A stretch of 36,510 nt of DNA, taken from the NCBI RefSeq assembly GCF_020169415.1, contig NZ_JAIULG010000052.1, positions 1-36,510 of the forward strand. The letters run 5' to 3'. Below the pieces are notes generated by a model. The model did not search any database. It was not told the DNA's origin and was given only the letters and a program-made list of their open reading frames with translations. This document shows, one piece after another, positions 1 through 8,176 of the stretch; within the stretch, counting starts at the first letter, position 1; each line of letters begins with the position of its first letter. Source of the DNA: Tsukamurella sp. M9C. Its GTDB lineage: Bacteria > Actinomycetota > Actinomycetes > Mycobacteriales > Mycobacteriaceae. Both the position numbers and the translations under genes were made by a program.

Positions 1-2350
1 GCGGCGCCCACCAGGAGTCGTCGCCGAGCAGCTTCATCACGGCGGGCACGAGCACCATGCGGACGACGGTCGCGTCGATGAGCAGCGCGAACATCAGGCC
101 GAAGGAGACGTACTTCAGCATCACCAGGTCGGAGGTCGCGAACGCCGCCGCGACGCACGCGAGCAGCACGGCCGCCGCGGTGATGATCCGGCCGGTGTTG
201 GCCGTACCGGCGCGGATCGCCTGGTTCGTGGTCGCGCCGCCCGCGCGTTCCTCGATCATGCGGGAGATCACGAAGACCTCGTAGTCCGTACTGAGGCCGA
301 AGACCACCGCGATCACCAGCACCAGGACGGGCGCCATCATCGGGCCGCCGGTGAAGTTGAACAGGTCGCCACCGTGGCCGTCGACGAACATCCAGGTGAG
401 GAAGCCGAGGGTGGAGCCCAGCGACAGGAGCGACATGAGCACGGCCTTGATCGGCAGCGTCAGCGAGCCGAAGGCCAGGAACATCATCAGCGTGGTGACC
501 ACGACCAGCAGCAGCAGGAGCATGGGCAGCAGGCTCAGCATCGAATCGATGGAGTCGTACTGCAGCACCGGCATACCGCCGACCAGGAAGCCGACGCCCT
601 TGCCCGGGTCTGCACCGTCCATCTGGATGCCGCGCAGCGCGGTCACCGCCTCGCCGACGGCCTTGGTGTCGTTCGGATCCTGCATGCTGCCGTTGGACAC
701 CCGCACCGTGACCTCCTGGCCGCGGACCTCGAGCTTGTCCGTCGTGCCCTTGGCGGTGGAGACGGCGTCGGTCGCCGCGCTGAACCGCGCGGAGTTCGGG
801 TCCGCGGGGTTCGAGTGCGTGAAGCCGGGGATCTTGTTCGCCTCGTCGAGCACCTGCTTGATCTGCTCGTCGCTGGCATTGGTGAAGACGATCTTGACCG
901 GCTGCCCGGTGTTGTCCGGGAACAGCTCCTGGAACTGGTCCTGCGCCTGGCGGGTCTCGTTGGTCGGCGGCAGATAGGTCTGCGAGATGCCGCCGAACTG
1001 CAGGCCGACGATCGGGATGCAGATCGCGAGCAGCAGCGTCACGACGCCGACGATCGCGGTCTTCGGGCGCTTCATGACCGCGTCGGTCACCTTGCCCCAC
1101 ATGCCGGCCTCGATGTTGGCCTTGGTCTTCGCCCGGCCCGTCTTCTCGGCGGCCCAGTGGATGACGCCGCCGATGAGCGGCAGGTTCCACTTGTCGAAGA
1201 TGGTGAGGAACCAGTGGAAGCTGAGCGCGAAGACCCGCGGGCCGAGCACCGCGAGCATCGCGGGGAGCAGGGTCAGCGACAGGATCGCGGCGATGAACAC
1301 GCCCAGCAGCGCGCCCGTGGCCATCGACGTGAGCAGGCCCAGCGGGGAGATGTAGAGACAGGCCAGCGCGGCGACGATGAGCAGCGACGACATGATGATC
1401 GTTCTGCCGGCGGTCATGACCGTGCGTCTGACCGCCGTTGGTGTGTCGTACCCCTCGTCCAGTTCCTCTCTGAACCGGGACACCATGAACAGGCCGTAGT
1501 CGTGGGCGATGCCCAGGCCGATCAGCGAGATGATCGGCCCGACGAAGAGGTTGACGTCCGTGAAATCGGCCATCACCGAGGCGACCGCCATGGCGGCGCC
1601 GATCGTCATGACGCCGATGATCATCGGCAGCACCGCGGCGACGATGCCGCCGTAGACGAAGAACAGCACGATCGCGACCAGCGGCAGCGCGATGATCTCG
1701 GCCTTCTTCTGGTCCTTCTGCACGCCCTCGGTGACCTCCGAGGTCACGGGGACGAGGCCGGCCACCTGAGCTTCGAAGACCGGCTTGTTCGCCTCCGACC
1801 GCAGGATCTCCATCAGCGCCGGCTGGATCGACACCCAGTCCTTGCCGCGCTGCGTATCGTCCGCCGACTTCATCGGCAGCGTGAAGAAGCCCCAGGTGCC
1901 GCCGTCGGCGTCCGTGCGGGTGAACTTCTTGTACAACCCGTCGTTCGCCTGGGGCGCGCCCGGCGCGAACATCGTGTAGCTGAGGGAGCTCTCCTGCGGG
2001 TCCTTCTCGTTGAGCGGGTTCAGCTTCGCGTCCTCACCGGTCGCGAACTTCGCCAGGACGTCCTGGCGCGTCTTCTCGACGGCCTTCTCGACGTCCTCGT
2101 CGGAGATCTTCTTGCCCTCCGCCGGCTTGATCAGCACCAGGATGTCGGGCTGCATCTCGCGGCCGTTGGCCTTGTCGGTGACGACGGCGGACGCGACCGA
2201 GTCGCTGGCCTCGTCGTAGAGGCCGTTCATCTTGGTCTTGGCGCCGAGCCCGAGGAAGCCCCAGACGCCGGTCGCGGCGATGGACACGAAGAGGACCGCG
2301 ATGATCGTGTATCGGAACGCGTACGTGAAGCGTCCTATAGCTGCGAACAA
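1..2350 (-). CDS. mmpL3: MmpL3-type RND transporter (3' end beyond window)
   Basis: Inner-membrane RND-family transporter; MmpL3 is known to move trehalose monomycolate across the membrane for mycolate cell-wall assembly, driven by protons. About 783 codons are visible. An N-terminal membrane segment is followed by a periplasmic domain, a first transmembrane block with GLGIAHDYGLF (Asp284-Tyr285), a second periplasmic domain, and a second block with GLSTDYEVFVISR (Asp689-Tyr690). These paired Asp-Tyr sites are the proton-relay positions of MmpL3. The last visible residues, LLGDDSWWAP, match the end of the membrane domain, so only the cytoplasmic tail is cut off. Start: TTG at 2350, because a GGAAAGGA Shine-Dalgarno sits 8 bases upstream and no ATG or GTG lies between it and the membrane segment. 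It is the third gene after trmB and the NYN gene, 34 bases downstream of the latter. The two-block MmpL3 signatures make the family call strong. Confidence 0.93.
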   Translation of the reverse strand, partial: MFAAIGRFTYAFRYTIIAVLFVSIAATGVWGFLGLGAKTKMNGLYDEASDSVASAVVTDKANGREMQPDILVLIKPAEGKKISDEDVEKAVEKTRQDVLAKFATGEDAKLNPLNEKDPQESSLSYTMFAPGAPQANDGLYKKFTRTDADGGTWGFFTLPMKSADDTQRGKDWVSIQPALMEILRSEANKPVFEAQVAGLVPVTSEVTEGVQKDQKKAEIIALPLVAIVLFFVYGGIVAAVLPMIIGVMTIGAAMAVASVMADFTDVNLFVGPIISLIGLGIAHDYGLFMVSRFREELDEGYDTPTAVRRTVMTAGRTIIMSSLLIVAALACLYISPLGLLTSMATGALLGVFIAAILSLTLLPAMLAVLGPRVFALSFHWFLTIFDKWNLPLIGGVIHWAAEKTGRAKTKANIEAGMWGKVTDAVMKRPKTAIVGVVTLLLAICIPIVGLQFGGISQTYLPPTNETRQAQDQFQELFPDNTGQPVKIVFTNASDEQIKQVLDEANKIPGFTHSNPADPNSARFSAATDAVSTAKGTTDKLEVRGQEVTVRVSNGSMQDPNDTKAVGEAVTALRGIQMDGADPGKGVGFLVGGMPVLQYDSIDSMLSLLPMLLLLLVVVTTLMMFLAFGSLTLPIKAVLMSLLSLGSTLGFLTWMFVDGHGGDLFNFTGGPMMAPVLVLVIAVVFGLSTDYEVFVISRMIEERAGGATTNQAIRAGTANTGRIITAAAVLLACVAAAFATSDLVMLKYVSFGLMFALLIDATVVRMVLVPAVMKLLGDDSWWAP

Positions 2351-2384
2351 GCGAAAATTCCTTTCCGGTGAACCGGTTCTAGGG

Positions 2385-3047
2385 CTAGGCCCGGCTCGAA
2401 AGTAGCGAGGACAGGGGACGGAACGGCTGCAGCCACGCACCCTCGTCGGGCAGCGAATCGAGGCTCACCCGTGGCAGCGGCTCGCGGAACACCCCGGCGA
2501 TGTCCTCGAGATCGACGAACTCCAGAGTAGGGGACGCCAGCGCCCAGGCGGCGTGCTCGCGGAACCCGAGGACGGTTACCGGTACGCCGCTTGCGGAGAT
2601 CTCCTCCAGCGGCTCGCGGAAGGCCTGGCCGTCCGCGGAGGCGACGACGAGCCCGCCGAGGCCCGGCGAGTACCGCCGGACGTCGATGTGGTCGAGCATG
2701 TCCTCGTCCACGTCGCTGTCGTCGTCGACCTTGGGCTTGGCGAACACCGCGTAGCCCACGTTGCGCAGGGCCTCGACCCAGGGGCGGACCACGTCGGCGG
2801 TGCCGGGCGCGATGTTGGTGAAGACGGTGGCCTCGGGCTCGAGCCGGGTGTCCGTGTCCGATTCCAGGCCGGCCGTGTACTCGAGGAGCCAGCGGCCCAG
2901 CGCGTCGAAACGCGGGCGGTGCGCGGCCGTCGGGCGGCCGCCGAGGATCGAGCCGAGCCCCATGTCGAGGTTGGGCGCGTCCCAGACGAGCAGGACGCGC
3001 GCGGCCACGTCGGGCTGCGGGTCGGTGGGTGCGTCGAGCGGAGTCAC
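2385..3047 (-). CDS. NYN-domain protein (Rv0207c-like)
   Basis: A 220-residue protein resembling the NYN (PIN-like) domain protein between trmB and mmpL3 in mycobacteria. An early beta strand with LLVWDAPNLDMGLG carries the first acidic residue. A later VDDDSDVDEDMLDHID stretch and LVVASADGQAFREPL give the acidic cluster and the S-x-D pattern expected for a metal-dependent NYN nuclease fold. Family knowledge suggests RNA binding or cleavage; the substrate is unknown. Start: GTG at 3047, overlapping the trmB stop as GTGA with an AAGGAG Shine-Dalgarno upstream, so it is translationally coupled to trmB. An in-frame ATG 30 bases upstream lies inside trmB and is less likely. Its conserved position next to a tRNA methyltransferase and mmpL3 is suggestive, but no mechanistic link can be read from the sequence. 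Confidence 0.82.
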   Translation of the reverse strand: MTPLDAPTDPQPDVAARVLLVWDAPNLDMGLGSILGGRPTAAHRPRFDALGRWLLEYTAGLESDTDTRLEPEATVFTNIAPGTADVVRPWVEALRNVGYAVFAKPKVDDDSDVDEDMLDHIDVRRYSPGLGGLVVASADGQAFREPLEEISASGVPVTVLGFREHAAWALASPTLEFVDLEDIAGVFREPLPRVSLDSLPDEGAWLQPFRPLSSLLSSRA

Positions 3048-3925
3048 CGCACCTCTCCTTCCTCCACGCGCTCCCATACGAACTCGTGGATCTCGCGGCC
3101 CACCTGCGCGGCCTTGTCCTGGAACTTGGTCACCGGGCGGTCGACGGAGATCGGCAGCCCGGCGTCGGCGAGCCGCGGCGGCAGCACCACGGGCCGCAGC
3201 AGCGGCTCCGAGGGTGCGGTCTCCGCAATCGCCTCTGCATAGTCTGCATGATCAGTAGCCACGTGCAGAATCCCTCCGACCCGCAGACGGTCCGCGATCA
3301 GCGAGAACATGCGCGGCTGGAGCAGCCGGCGCTTGTGGTGACGGGCCTTCGGCCACGGGTCCGGGAAGTAGACGCGGACTCCGGTGAGCGTGCCCGGAGC
3401 GATCATGTCCTCCAGCATCGCGACCCCGTCGCCCCGTACGACCCGCACGTTCGTCAGCTCCGCGCGCTGCACCGCCCCCACGAGCTGGGCGATGCCGGGC
3501 AGGTAGACCTCCACGGCCACGACGTCGTTCTCCGGCTCGGCCTGCGCCATCGCCCAGGTCGACGTGCCGGTGCCGGAGCCGATCTCCACGATGAGCGGGG
3601 CGGACCGTCCGAACCAGGCCTCCGCGTCCAGCGGATGCGCCGGCGCCGGGAAGCTCTCGCGCGCGCCCCCGGGCGTGCCGTCGGGCGCACCGTCGTCCGG
3701 GGGCGAGGCATGGGATGACGCCGGGCCGGAGCCCGGGGCTGCGACCGGGTCCACCGCGACGGGCCGGGCAGGGGGTATGTCCCGGCCGAGGGTCTCCCAC
3801 CCCGTGTCCATCGCCAGCTGCTGGGCGGGGGTGAGGGCGGCGCGACGGGAGCGGAAACTGGTCACGCGGGGGTACAGCCGACGGTGCTCGGCACGGGGAT
3901 CCTGGGACTGGGGCACGCTCTCCAT
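3044..3925 (-). CDS. trmB: tRNA (guanine-N7-)-methyltransferase TrmB
   Basis: A SAM-dependent enzyme that makes m7G46 in the tRNA variable loop. The 293-residue protein has the SAM-binding EIGSGTG motif at about residue 114 and the family signature PDPWPKARHHKRRL from residue 188, followed by LHVATDHADYAEAI and a C-terminal TKFQDKA. Start: ATG at 3925 (MESVPQSQD). The reading frame stays open further upstream, but that part overlaps the divergent lprG gene and lacks family character. Between the N-terminal segment and the Rossmann domain there is an insert of about 50 residues (roughly 55-105) rich in Pro, Ala, Gly, Ser and Asp, which looks disordered. First gene of the minus-strand operon with the NYN gene and mmpL3; only 37 bases separate its start from that of lprG, so both promoters must overlap there. 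Confidence 0.95.
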   Translation of the reverse strand: MESVPQSQDPRAEHRRLYPRVTSFRSRRAALTPAQQLAMDTGWETLGRDIPPARPVAVDPVAAPGSGPASSHASPPDDGAPDGTPGGARESFPAPAHPLDAEAWFGRSAPLIVEIGSGTGTSTWAMAQAEPENDVVAVEVYLPGIAQLVGAVQRAELTNVRVVRGDGVAMLEDMIAPGTLTGVRVYFPDPWPKARHHKRRLLQPRMFSLIADRLRVGGILHVATDHADYAEAIAETAPSEPLLRPVVLPPRLADAGLPISVDRPVTKFQDKAAQVGREIHEFVWERVEEGEVR

Positions 3926-3962
3926 CGTCCCAGCTTCTCGCTTGTGACTTAGCATTGGCCGC

Positions 3963-4691
3963 ATGATCGTGCGTAACTCTCGCCACACGGCGCTCCGCCT
4001 CGCCTCCACGGTGGTGGCCCTGCTCGCCGTCTTCGGCCTCCTGGCCGCCTGTTCGAAGAGCGAAGGACAGAAGGTGAACGACGCGCCGCTGCCCGACGCG
4101 AAGACCCTGATCGACGCCTCGTCGAAGGCCGCGCGGGACCTGCACGACGTGCAGCTGGACCTCTCCGTCGACGGCACCGTGCCCAACCTGCCCGTCAAGA
4201 GCGTCTCCGCCTACCTCACCAATCAGCCGAAGGTCTCCGGCCAGGGCGACGCCGAGGTTACGTTCAACGGCACCCAGGTCAAGGCCAAGTTCGTGGTGGT
4301 CGACGCGCACCTGTGGGCGCAGTTCAGCGCGGGGCAGACCTACCAGGACATGGGCCTCGCGGCCGACATCTACGACGCCTCCGCCATCCTCGACCCGGAC
4401 AAGGGCATCGCCAACCTCATCTCCTCCGTCCGCGACCCGAAGGTCGAGGGCCGCGAGCAGATCGGCGGCGTCGAGGCCGTCCGCGTCTCCGGGATCATCC
4501 CGGGCAGCGCGCTGGCCGGCATCGTCCCCAAGGCCGCGCTCGGCGACCGCCCGCTCACCTTCTGGGTGCAGGAGGCCGCGCCGAACAACCTGGTCCGCGC
4601 GAACGTCGGCTTCGACGCCGGCACCCTGACGGTGACGCTGACGGACTGGGGCAAGAAGGTCACCCTGCTCGACCCGAAGACCGCGAAGTGA
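3963..4691 (+). CDS. lprG: LprG-like lipoprotein (LppX/LprAFG family)
   Basis: A 242-residue exported lipoprotein. A positively charged N-terminus and hydrophobic segment end in the lipobox LLAAC, with Cys30 as the lipidated residue. The mature part matches LppX_LprAFG proteins, including the C-terminal run VSGIIPGSALAGI, LTFWVQEAAPNNLVRANVGF and LTVTLTDWGKKVTL, and the length is close to mycobacterial LprG (about 236). Family members bind triacylated lipids in a hydrophobic pocket and, with the exporter P55, move triacylglycerides and lipoglycans to the outer envelope. Its stop overlaps the start of the MFS gene as GTGA, the same lprG-p55 pairing as in mycobacteria. Start: ATG at 3963, giving a complete signal peptide; no clear Shine-Dalgarno is seen, so the transcript may be nearly leaderless. 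Confidence 0.9.
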   Translation: MIVRNSRHTALRLASTVVALLAVFGLLAACSKSEGQKVNDAPLPDAKTLIDASSKAARDLHDVQLDLSVDGTVPNLPVKSVSAYLTNQPKVSGQGDAEVTFNGTQVKAKFVVVDAHLWAQFSAGQTYQDMGLAADIYDASAILDPDKGIANLISSVRDPKVEGREQIGGVEAVRVSGIIPGSALAGIVPKAALGDRPLTFWVQEAAPNNLVRANVGFDAGTLTVTLTDWGKKVTLLDPKTAK

Positions 4692-6322
4692 CGATCACCG
4701 CGGCGCCGCAGGCTCCGGGGCCCGCGCGCGGCCGCGGTGTCGCGATGGGCGCCGCGGGACTCGCGGTCCTGCTCGGCGCGCTCGACACCTACGTGGTGGT
4801 CTCGGTCCTCGAGGACATCATGCGCAGCGTCGAGATCCCCATCAACCGGATCCAGCTCGCCACCCCGATCATCACCTGGTACCTGCTCGGCTACATCGCG
4901 GCGATGCCGCTGCTGGGCCGCCTGTCCGACCGGTTCGGCCGCCGCCTCGTGCTGCAGGCCAGCCTCGCGCTGTTCATCGTCGGATCGGTGCTGACGGCGC
5001 TCGCGGGCACGATGACGATCGCTTTCCACCTCCCGATGACCGGGATCGATGTCGATGTCACGGCCCTCGACCAGGTGCTCGTGGGCCGCGTCGTCCAGGG
5101 CGTCGCGAGCGGCGCGCTGCTGCCGGTGACCCTCGCCCTCGCCGCCGACCTCTGGTCCGCGCGCCGACGGGCCGCCGTGCTCGGCTGGGTCGGCGCGGCT
5201 CAGGAGCTGGGCAGCGTGCTCGGCCCCGTCGTGGGCGTGGGCGTGGTGACGCTGGTGCACAACCACTTCTCCTCGGTGCCCCGCGACGACGCCTGGCGCG
5301 TCGTCTTCTGGATCAACGTGCCGCTCGCGCTCGTCGCGATGGTGCTGCTGCAGCTGACCGTCCCGAAACGCGCGGTGTCGAAGCAGAAGGTGGACGTGGT
5401 CGGTGGGCTGCTCCTGGCCGTCGCCCTGGGGCTGTCGGTGATCGGCCTCTACAACCCGGAGCCCGACGGGGAGAACATTCTGCCGCCGAACGGGGCGTGG
5501 CTGCTCCTCGCCGCCGCCGTCGCCTTCGTCCTCTTCGCCGTCTGGGAGCGGTTCGCCCGCACCAAGCTCATCGACACCGCGGGCATGCGGGTGCGTCCCT
5601 TCCTCGCCGCCTGTGCCGCCTCGGTGTGCGCCGGCGCGGCGCTCATGGTGACGCTGGTCGACGTCGAGATCTACGCACGGCTGGTGCTGCAGCGCGACGG
5701 TGTGGCCGCGGTGCTCACGCTGGTCCGGTTCCTGCTCGCGCTGCCCGTCGGCGCGATCCTCGGCGGCTTCCTGGCCACGCGCTTCGGCGACCGGATCGTG
5801 TCGGTCGTCGGGCTCGTCGTCGCGGCGGGCGGCTACGTGCTCATCGCGCAGTGGCCCACCGACGTGCTCTCGGCCCACTACCTGGGCTTCCTCCCGGCGC
5901 TGGACACCTCGCTGGCGATCGCCGGCTTCGGGCTCGGCGTGGTGATCGGCCCGCTCTCGTCGGCGGCGCTGCGCGCGGTGTCGCTCTCGCAGGCCGGCAT
6001 CGCCTCGGCGCTGCTCGTCGTGGCCCGGATGAGCGGCATGTTGATCGGCGTGGCCGCGCTGACCACTTTCGGCTTCTACCGCCTGAACGCGATCATGGAC
6101 TCGATGCCGCGGATCGCCCCGACGGGCGACTTCATGAAGACGGCCATGGCGGTCGCCCGGCAGACGCAGGAGGCCTACGGCCGGATGTTCGGCGAGGTCT
6201 TCGGCGTGACCGCGGTGATCTGCCTGATCGGCGCCGTGCTCGCGAGCTTCGTGGCCGGCGGCCGGCACGAATCGGAGCAATCGCCCACCGTCGACGACGA
6301 GGCGCTCGTACCCTCCCGGTAG
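4688..6322 (+). CDS. P55-like MFS (DHA2-type) exporter
   Basis: A 544-residue polytopic membrane protein of the drug:H+ antiporter type, partner of LprG. It shows about 14 hydrophobic segments, starting with GLAVLLGALDTYVVVSVL, which has the buried Asp typical of P55. Motif A, GRLSDRFGRR, lies at about residues 77-86 between TM2 and TM3, and GRVVQGVASGALLPVTLALAADL matches the motif B/C region. Mycobacterial P55 (Rv1410c) is about 518 residues. Known roles of that protein are export of triacylglycerides with LprG and tolerance to drugs and bile-like compounds. Start: GTG at 4688, overlapping the lprG stop; a longer frame reaching upstream inside lprG is a shadow. A long loop (FHLPMTGIDVDVTALDQ) in the first half resembles the periplasmic extension seen in this family. 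Followed by a hairpin and then the GTPase-like genes. Confidence 0.9.
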   Translation: MTITAAPQAPGPARGRGVAMGAAGLAVLLGALDTYVVVSVLEDIMRSVEIPINRIQLATPIITWYLLGYIAAMPLLGRLSDRFGRRLVLQASLALFIVGSVLTALAGTMTIAFHLPMTGIDVDVTALDQVLVGRVVQGVASGALLPVTLALAADLWSARRRAAVLGWVGAAQELGSVLGPVVGVGVVTLVHNHFSSVPRDDAWRVVFWINVPLALVAMVLLQLTVPKRAVSKQKVDVVGGLLLAVALGLSVIGLYNPEPDGENILPPNGAWLLLAAAVAFVLFAVWERFARTKLIDTAGMRVRPFLAACAASVCAGAALMVTLVDVEIYARLVLQRDGVAAVLTLVRFLLALPVGAILGGFLATRFGDRIVSVVGLVVAAGGYVLIAQWPTDVLSAHYLGFLPALDTSLAIAGFGLGVVIGPLSSAALRAVSLSQAGIASALLVVARMSGMLIGVAALTTFGFYRLNAIMDSMPRIAPTGDFMKTAMAVARQTQEAYGRMFGEVFGVTAVICLIGAVLASFVAGGRHESEQSPTVDDEALVPSR

Positions 6323-6323
6323 G

Positions 6324-6347
6324 CGATCGGCGCGGGGGCGCCGATCG
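6324..6347 (+). terminator. Perfect hairpin after the exporter gene
   Basis: Arms CGATCGGCGC and GCGCCGATCG (10 bp, perfect) enclose a GGGG loop, beginning two bases after the exporter stop codon. There is no T-run, as is common for hairpins after genes in GC-rich actinobacteria. It probably terminates or partly insulates lprG/p55 transcription from the gene starting at 6363. Confidence 0.5.
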
Positions 6348-6362
6348 GGAGCGGGGGCTCTC

Positions 6363-7082
6363 ATGGGGGATCTGTCCGTGCGCCGCGGCGCGCCACGGGT
6401 GCGGCTGCTCGGCCGCGCCGGGGTCGGGACGACGGTGCTGGGCGCGGCCCTGCGCTCGCGCGCGGTCGAGACGGCCGAGGACGACGGCGGCGCCGACGCG
6501 CTGCTCTACTGCTTCGCCGGGGGACTGCGCGCCACCGACCGCGCGGCGATCGCGGCGCTGGACGCCGATCCCGCGGGCCCGCCGGTGATCGCGTGGACCA
6601 AGGCCGACGCCGCGGGCTCCTGGCGCGCCGCCGACGAGTACGCCGTGCGCCTCGGCGAGGTTCTCGGCCGCCCGGTCGTCGCGGTCATGGCGCTGCTCGA
6701 CGGCGTCGACGCGGCCGACCTGCCCGCGATCCGCCGCCTCGCGGAATCACCCCTTGCGCTGCCCGAGTCGGCGCTCGCGGCCGCGGAGGCGCTGGGCGAG
6801 GACGCCCCGTTGCTGCGCCGGTTCGGCGGCTACGGGCTGGCGTGCGCGCTCGGCGCGCTGCGCGAGACCCCGTCGATGCCCGACGAGACGCTGCTGGCCA
6901 GCCTGCGCGAGCTGAGCGGCGTGGACGCGCTGCTCCCGCCGCTCGCGGCGGCCCTGCAGGGGTACGAGGAGCGCCGGGAAGCCGAGTTCGACGGTGCGCT
7001 GCGCGCCGTCGCCGCCACGGACTGCGCGCGCCGCGACGAGGCCGAGCAGCTGCTGCTGGACAGGCTGGGGCGGGCGTCGTGA
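6363..7082 (+). CDS. Degenerate GTPase-like protein 1
   Basis: A 239-residue protein, not confidently recognised. Near the N-terminus VRLLGRAGVGTTVLG looks like a G1/P-loop that has lost its lysine (GxxxxGK[ST] reads GRAGVGTT). About 30 residues later DALLYCFAGGLRATDRAAI resembles the switch/G3 strand, and VIAWTKADAAGSW gives a TKAD box like the guanine-specifying G4 motif. The remainder is Ala/Leu-rich helix. The order G1-like, hydrophobic strand, TKxD suggests a GTPase fold with reduced or absent nucleotide hydrolysis. No signal peptide or membrane segment is visible. The stop overlaps the GTG start of the next gene, which repeats the same motif order, so the two are probably paralogues acting together. 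In mycobacteria unnamed genes (Rv0209, Rv0210) hold the equivalent place before pckA; I cannot verify homology. Confidence 0.7.
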   Translation: MGDLSVRRGAPRVRLLGRAGVGTTVLGAALRSRAVETAEDDGGADALLYCFAGGLRATDRAAIAALDADPAGPPVIAWTKADAAGSWRAADEYAVRLGEVLGRPVVAVMALLDGVDAADLPAIRRLAESPLALPESALAAAEALGEDAPLLRRFGGYGLACALGALRETPSMPDETLLASLRELSGVDALLPPLAAALQGYEERREAEFDGALRAVAATDCARRDEAEQLLLDRLGRAS

Positions 7083-8176
7083 CCGTGCTCGTGGCCGGGC
7101 AGGACCCGGCCGGCGCGGCGGCCGTCGCGGACCGCCTGGGCGGGGACGCCGCGGCGATCGGCGCCGACGGGGTGCCGGTGCCGCTCGGCGAGCACCGCGG
7201 CGACCACGACGCCCTCGTCTACGTGCTCGACGCCTGCGTCCCCGCCGACGCGGTCGACGCCGTCGCGCTCGGCCGGCTCCGCGCCGGCCTCGCGACGGTG
7301 CTCGCCGCCACCGGCGCCGACGTCTACCCGCACGCGGCGGACACCCTGGCGGAGTCCGGGCGGCGCCTCGGCGGCGACGTGGTGAGCGTCCAGCCCGACT
7401 CGGGCGGCGGCTTCGCCGCGCTCCGCGCCGCGCTCGCCGACCCGCCGCCGCTGCGGCCCCCGTCGGTCCCGTCGGCCCCGGACACGCACGGCACCGGCCC
7501 GGAGGCGCCGGGCGGGGCACGTGGCGCGCCGCCGAGCCCGGCGCTGGAACGGGCCGACCGCTCCGCGTACCTGCGCTCCACCGTCGCGCGGATCCGGGCC
7601 GCGTTGCTCGCGGACTCCGCCGAGGGCTTCCGGCGCCAGGAGGACGAGCCGGGGCCCGACGTGCGGCCCCGGCTCACCGCGGTCGCGGTCGCGCTGGAAC
7701 GCTCGCTGCACGCGCAGCTCTGTGCCGCCTACCGCGGCACCTTCGCGGGCTGGCCCGACCCGCCGGAACCCGCCGTGCCCGTGCTGCCCCGGCCCGACCC
7801 GCCGGAGGTGCCCGCGCACCGTCGCCGGCCCGAGGACCTGGCGGTGCTGATCCTGGGCGCCTCCGCCGGGCTCGGTATCGGCCGGGCCGTCGCCGCGCCG
7901 CTCGAGGCACTCGGTGCCCTGCGCTGGCTCGCCCTGCCGATCAGCCTCGCCGTGGGGCTCGGCGCGGCGGTCTGGCTGCTGCGGGTGCGGCGCCGCTCGA
8001 CCGCGCGGGCGGACCGGCGGAACTGGGCCGACGCCGCCGCGGCCGGGTTCCGGCAGCGGGTGGAGGTGGAGCTGGCCGCGGCGCTCGTGGCCGCGGAGGC
8101 CGACGCCGCGCTGCGGCTCGCCCGCGGACCGGGAACCGATCGGGAGGCCGGTGCGTCCAATGAATATGGACCCTGA
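7079..8176 (+). CDS. Degenerate GTPase-like membrane protein 2
   Basis: A 365-residue protein beginning at GTG 7079, translationally coupled to the previous gene by GTGA. The N-terminal 120 residues echo that neighbour: TVLVAGQDPAGAAAVADRL stands where the P-loop should be (no GK[ST]), then DALVYVLDACVPADAVDAVAL, then VLAATGADVYPHAAD in the G4 position. A Pro-rich linker (about 125-160) and a helical part follow. Two adjacent hydrophobic segments at about residues 253-300 (AVLILGASAGLGIGR and LPISLAVGLGAAVWLL) form a membrane hairpin. A basic RVRRRS border and a helical tail rich in Ala and Glu end the protein. The layout (GTPase-like head, helices, membrane hairpin) recalls bacterial dynamin-like or membrane-anchored GTPases, but the head lacks catalytic residues. 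Function unknown. Confidence 0.7.
   Translation: MTVLVAGQDPAGAAAVADRLGGDAAAIGADGVPVPLGEHRGDHDALVYVLDACVPADAVDAVALGRLRAGLATVLAATGADVYPHAADTLAESGRRLGGDVVSVQPDSGGGFAALRAALADPPPLRPPSVPSAPDTHGTGPEAPGGARGAPPSPALERADRSAYLRSTVARIRAALLADSAEGFRRQEDEPGPDVRPRLTAVAVALERSLHAQLCAAYRGTFAGWPDPPEPAVPVLPRPDPPEVPAHRRRPEDLAVLILGASAGLGIGRAVAAPLEALGALRWLALPISLAVGLGAAVWLLRVRRRSTARADRRNWADAAAAGFRQRVEVELAAALVAAEADAALRLARGPGTDREAGASNEYGP

Noticed and set aside
374-2371. Long plus-strand open frame (665 codons) over the mmpL3 region
   Set aside because: It is a shadow: the translation is Arg/Asp/Glu/His-rich low complexity, whereas the minus strand encodes a clear MmpL3 with both Asp-Tyr motifs.
4370-6364. Minus-strand 664-codon frame opposite lprG/p55
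   Set aside because: No recognisable domain, charged low-complexity translation, and the plus strand encodes a well-defined membrane protein.
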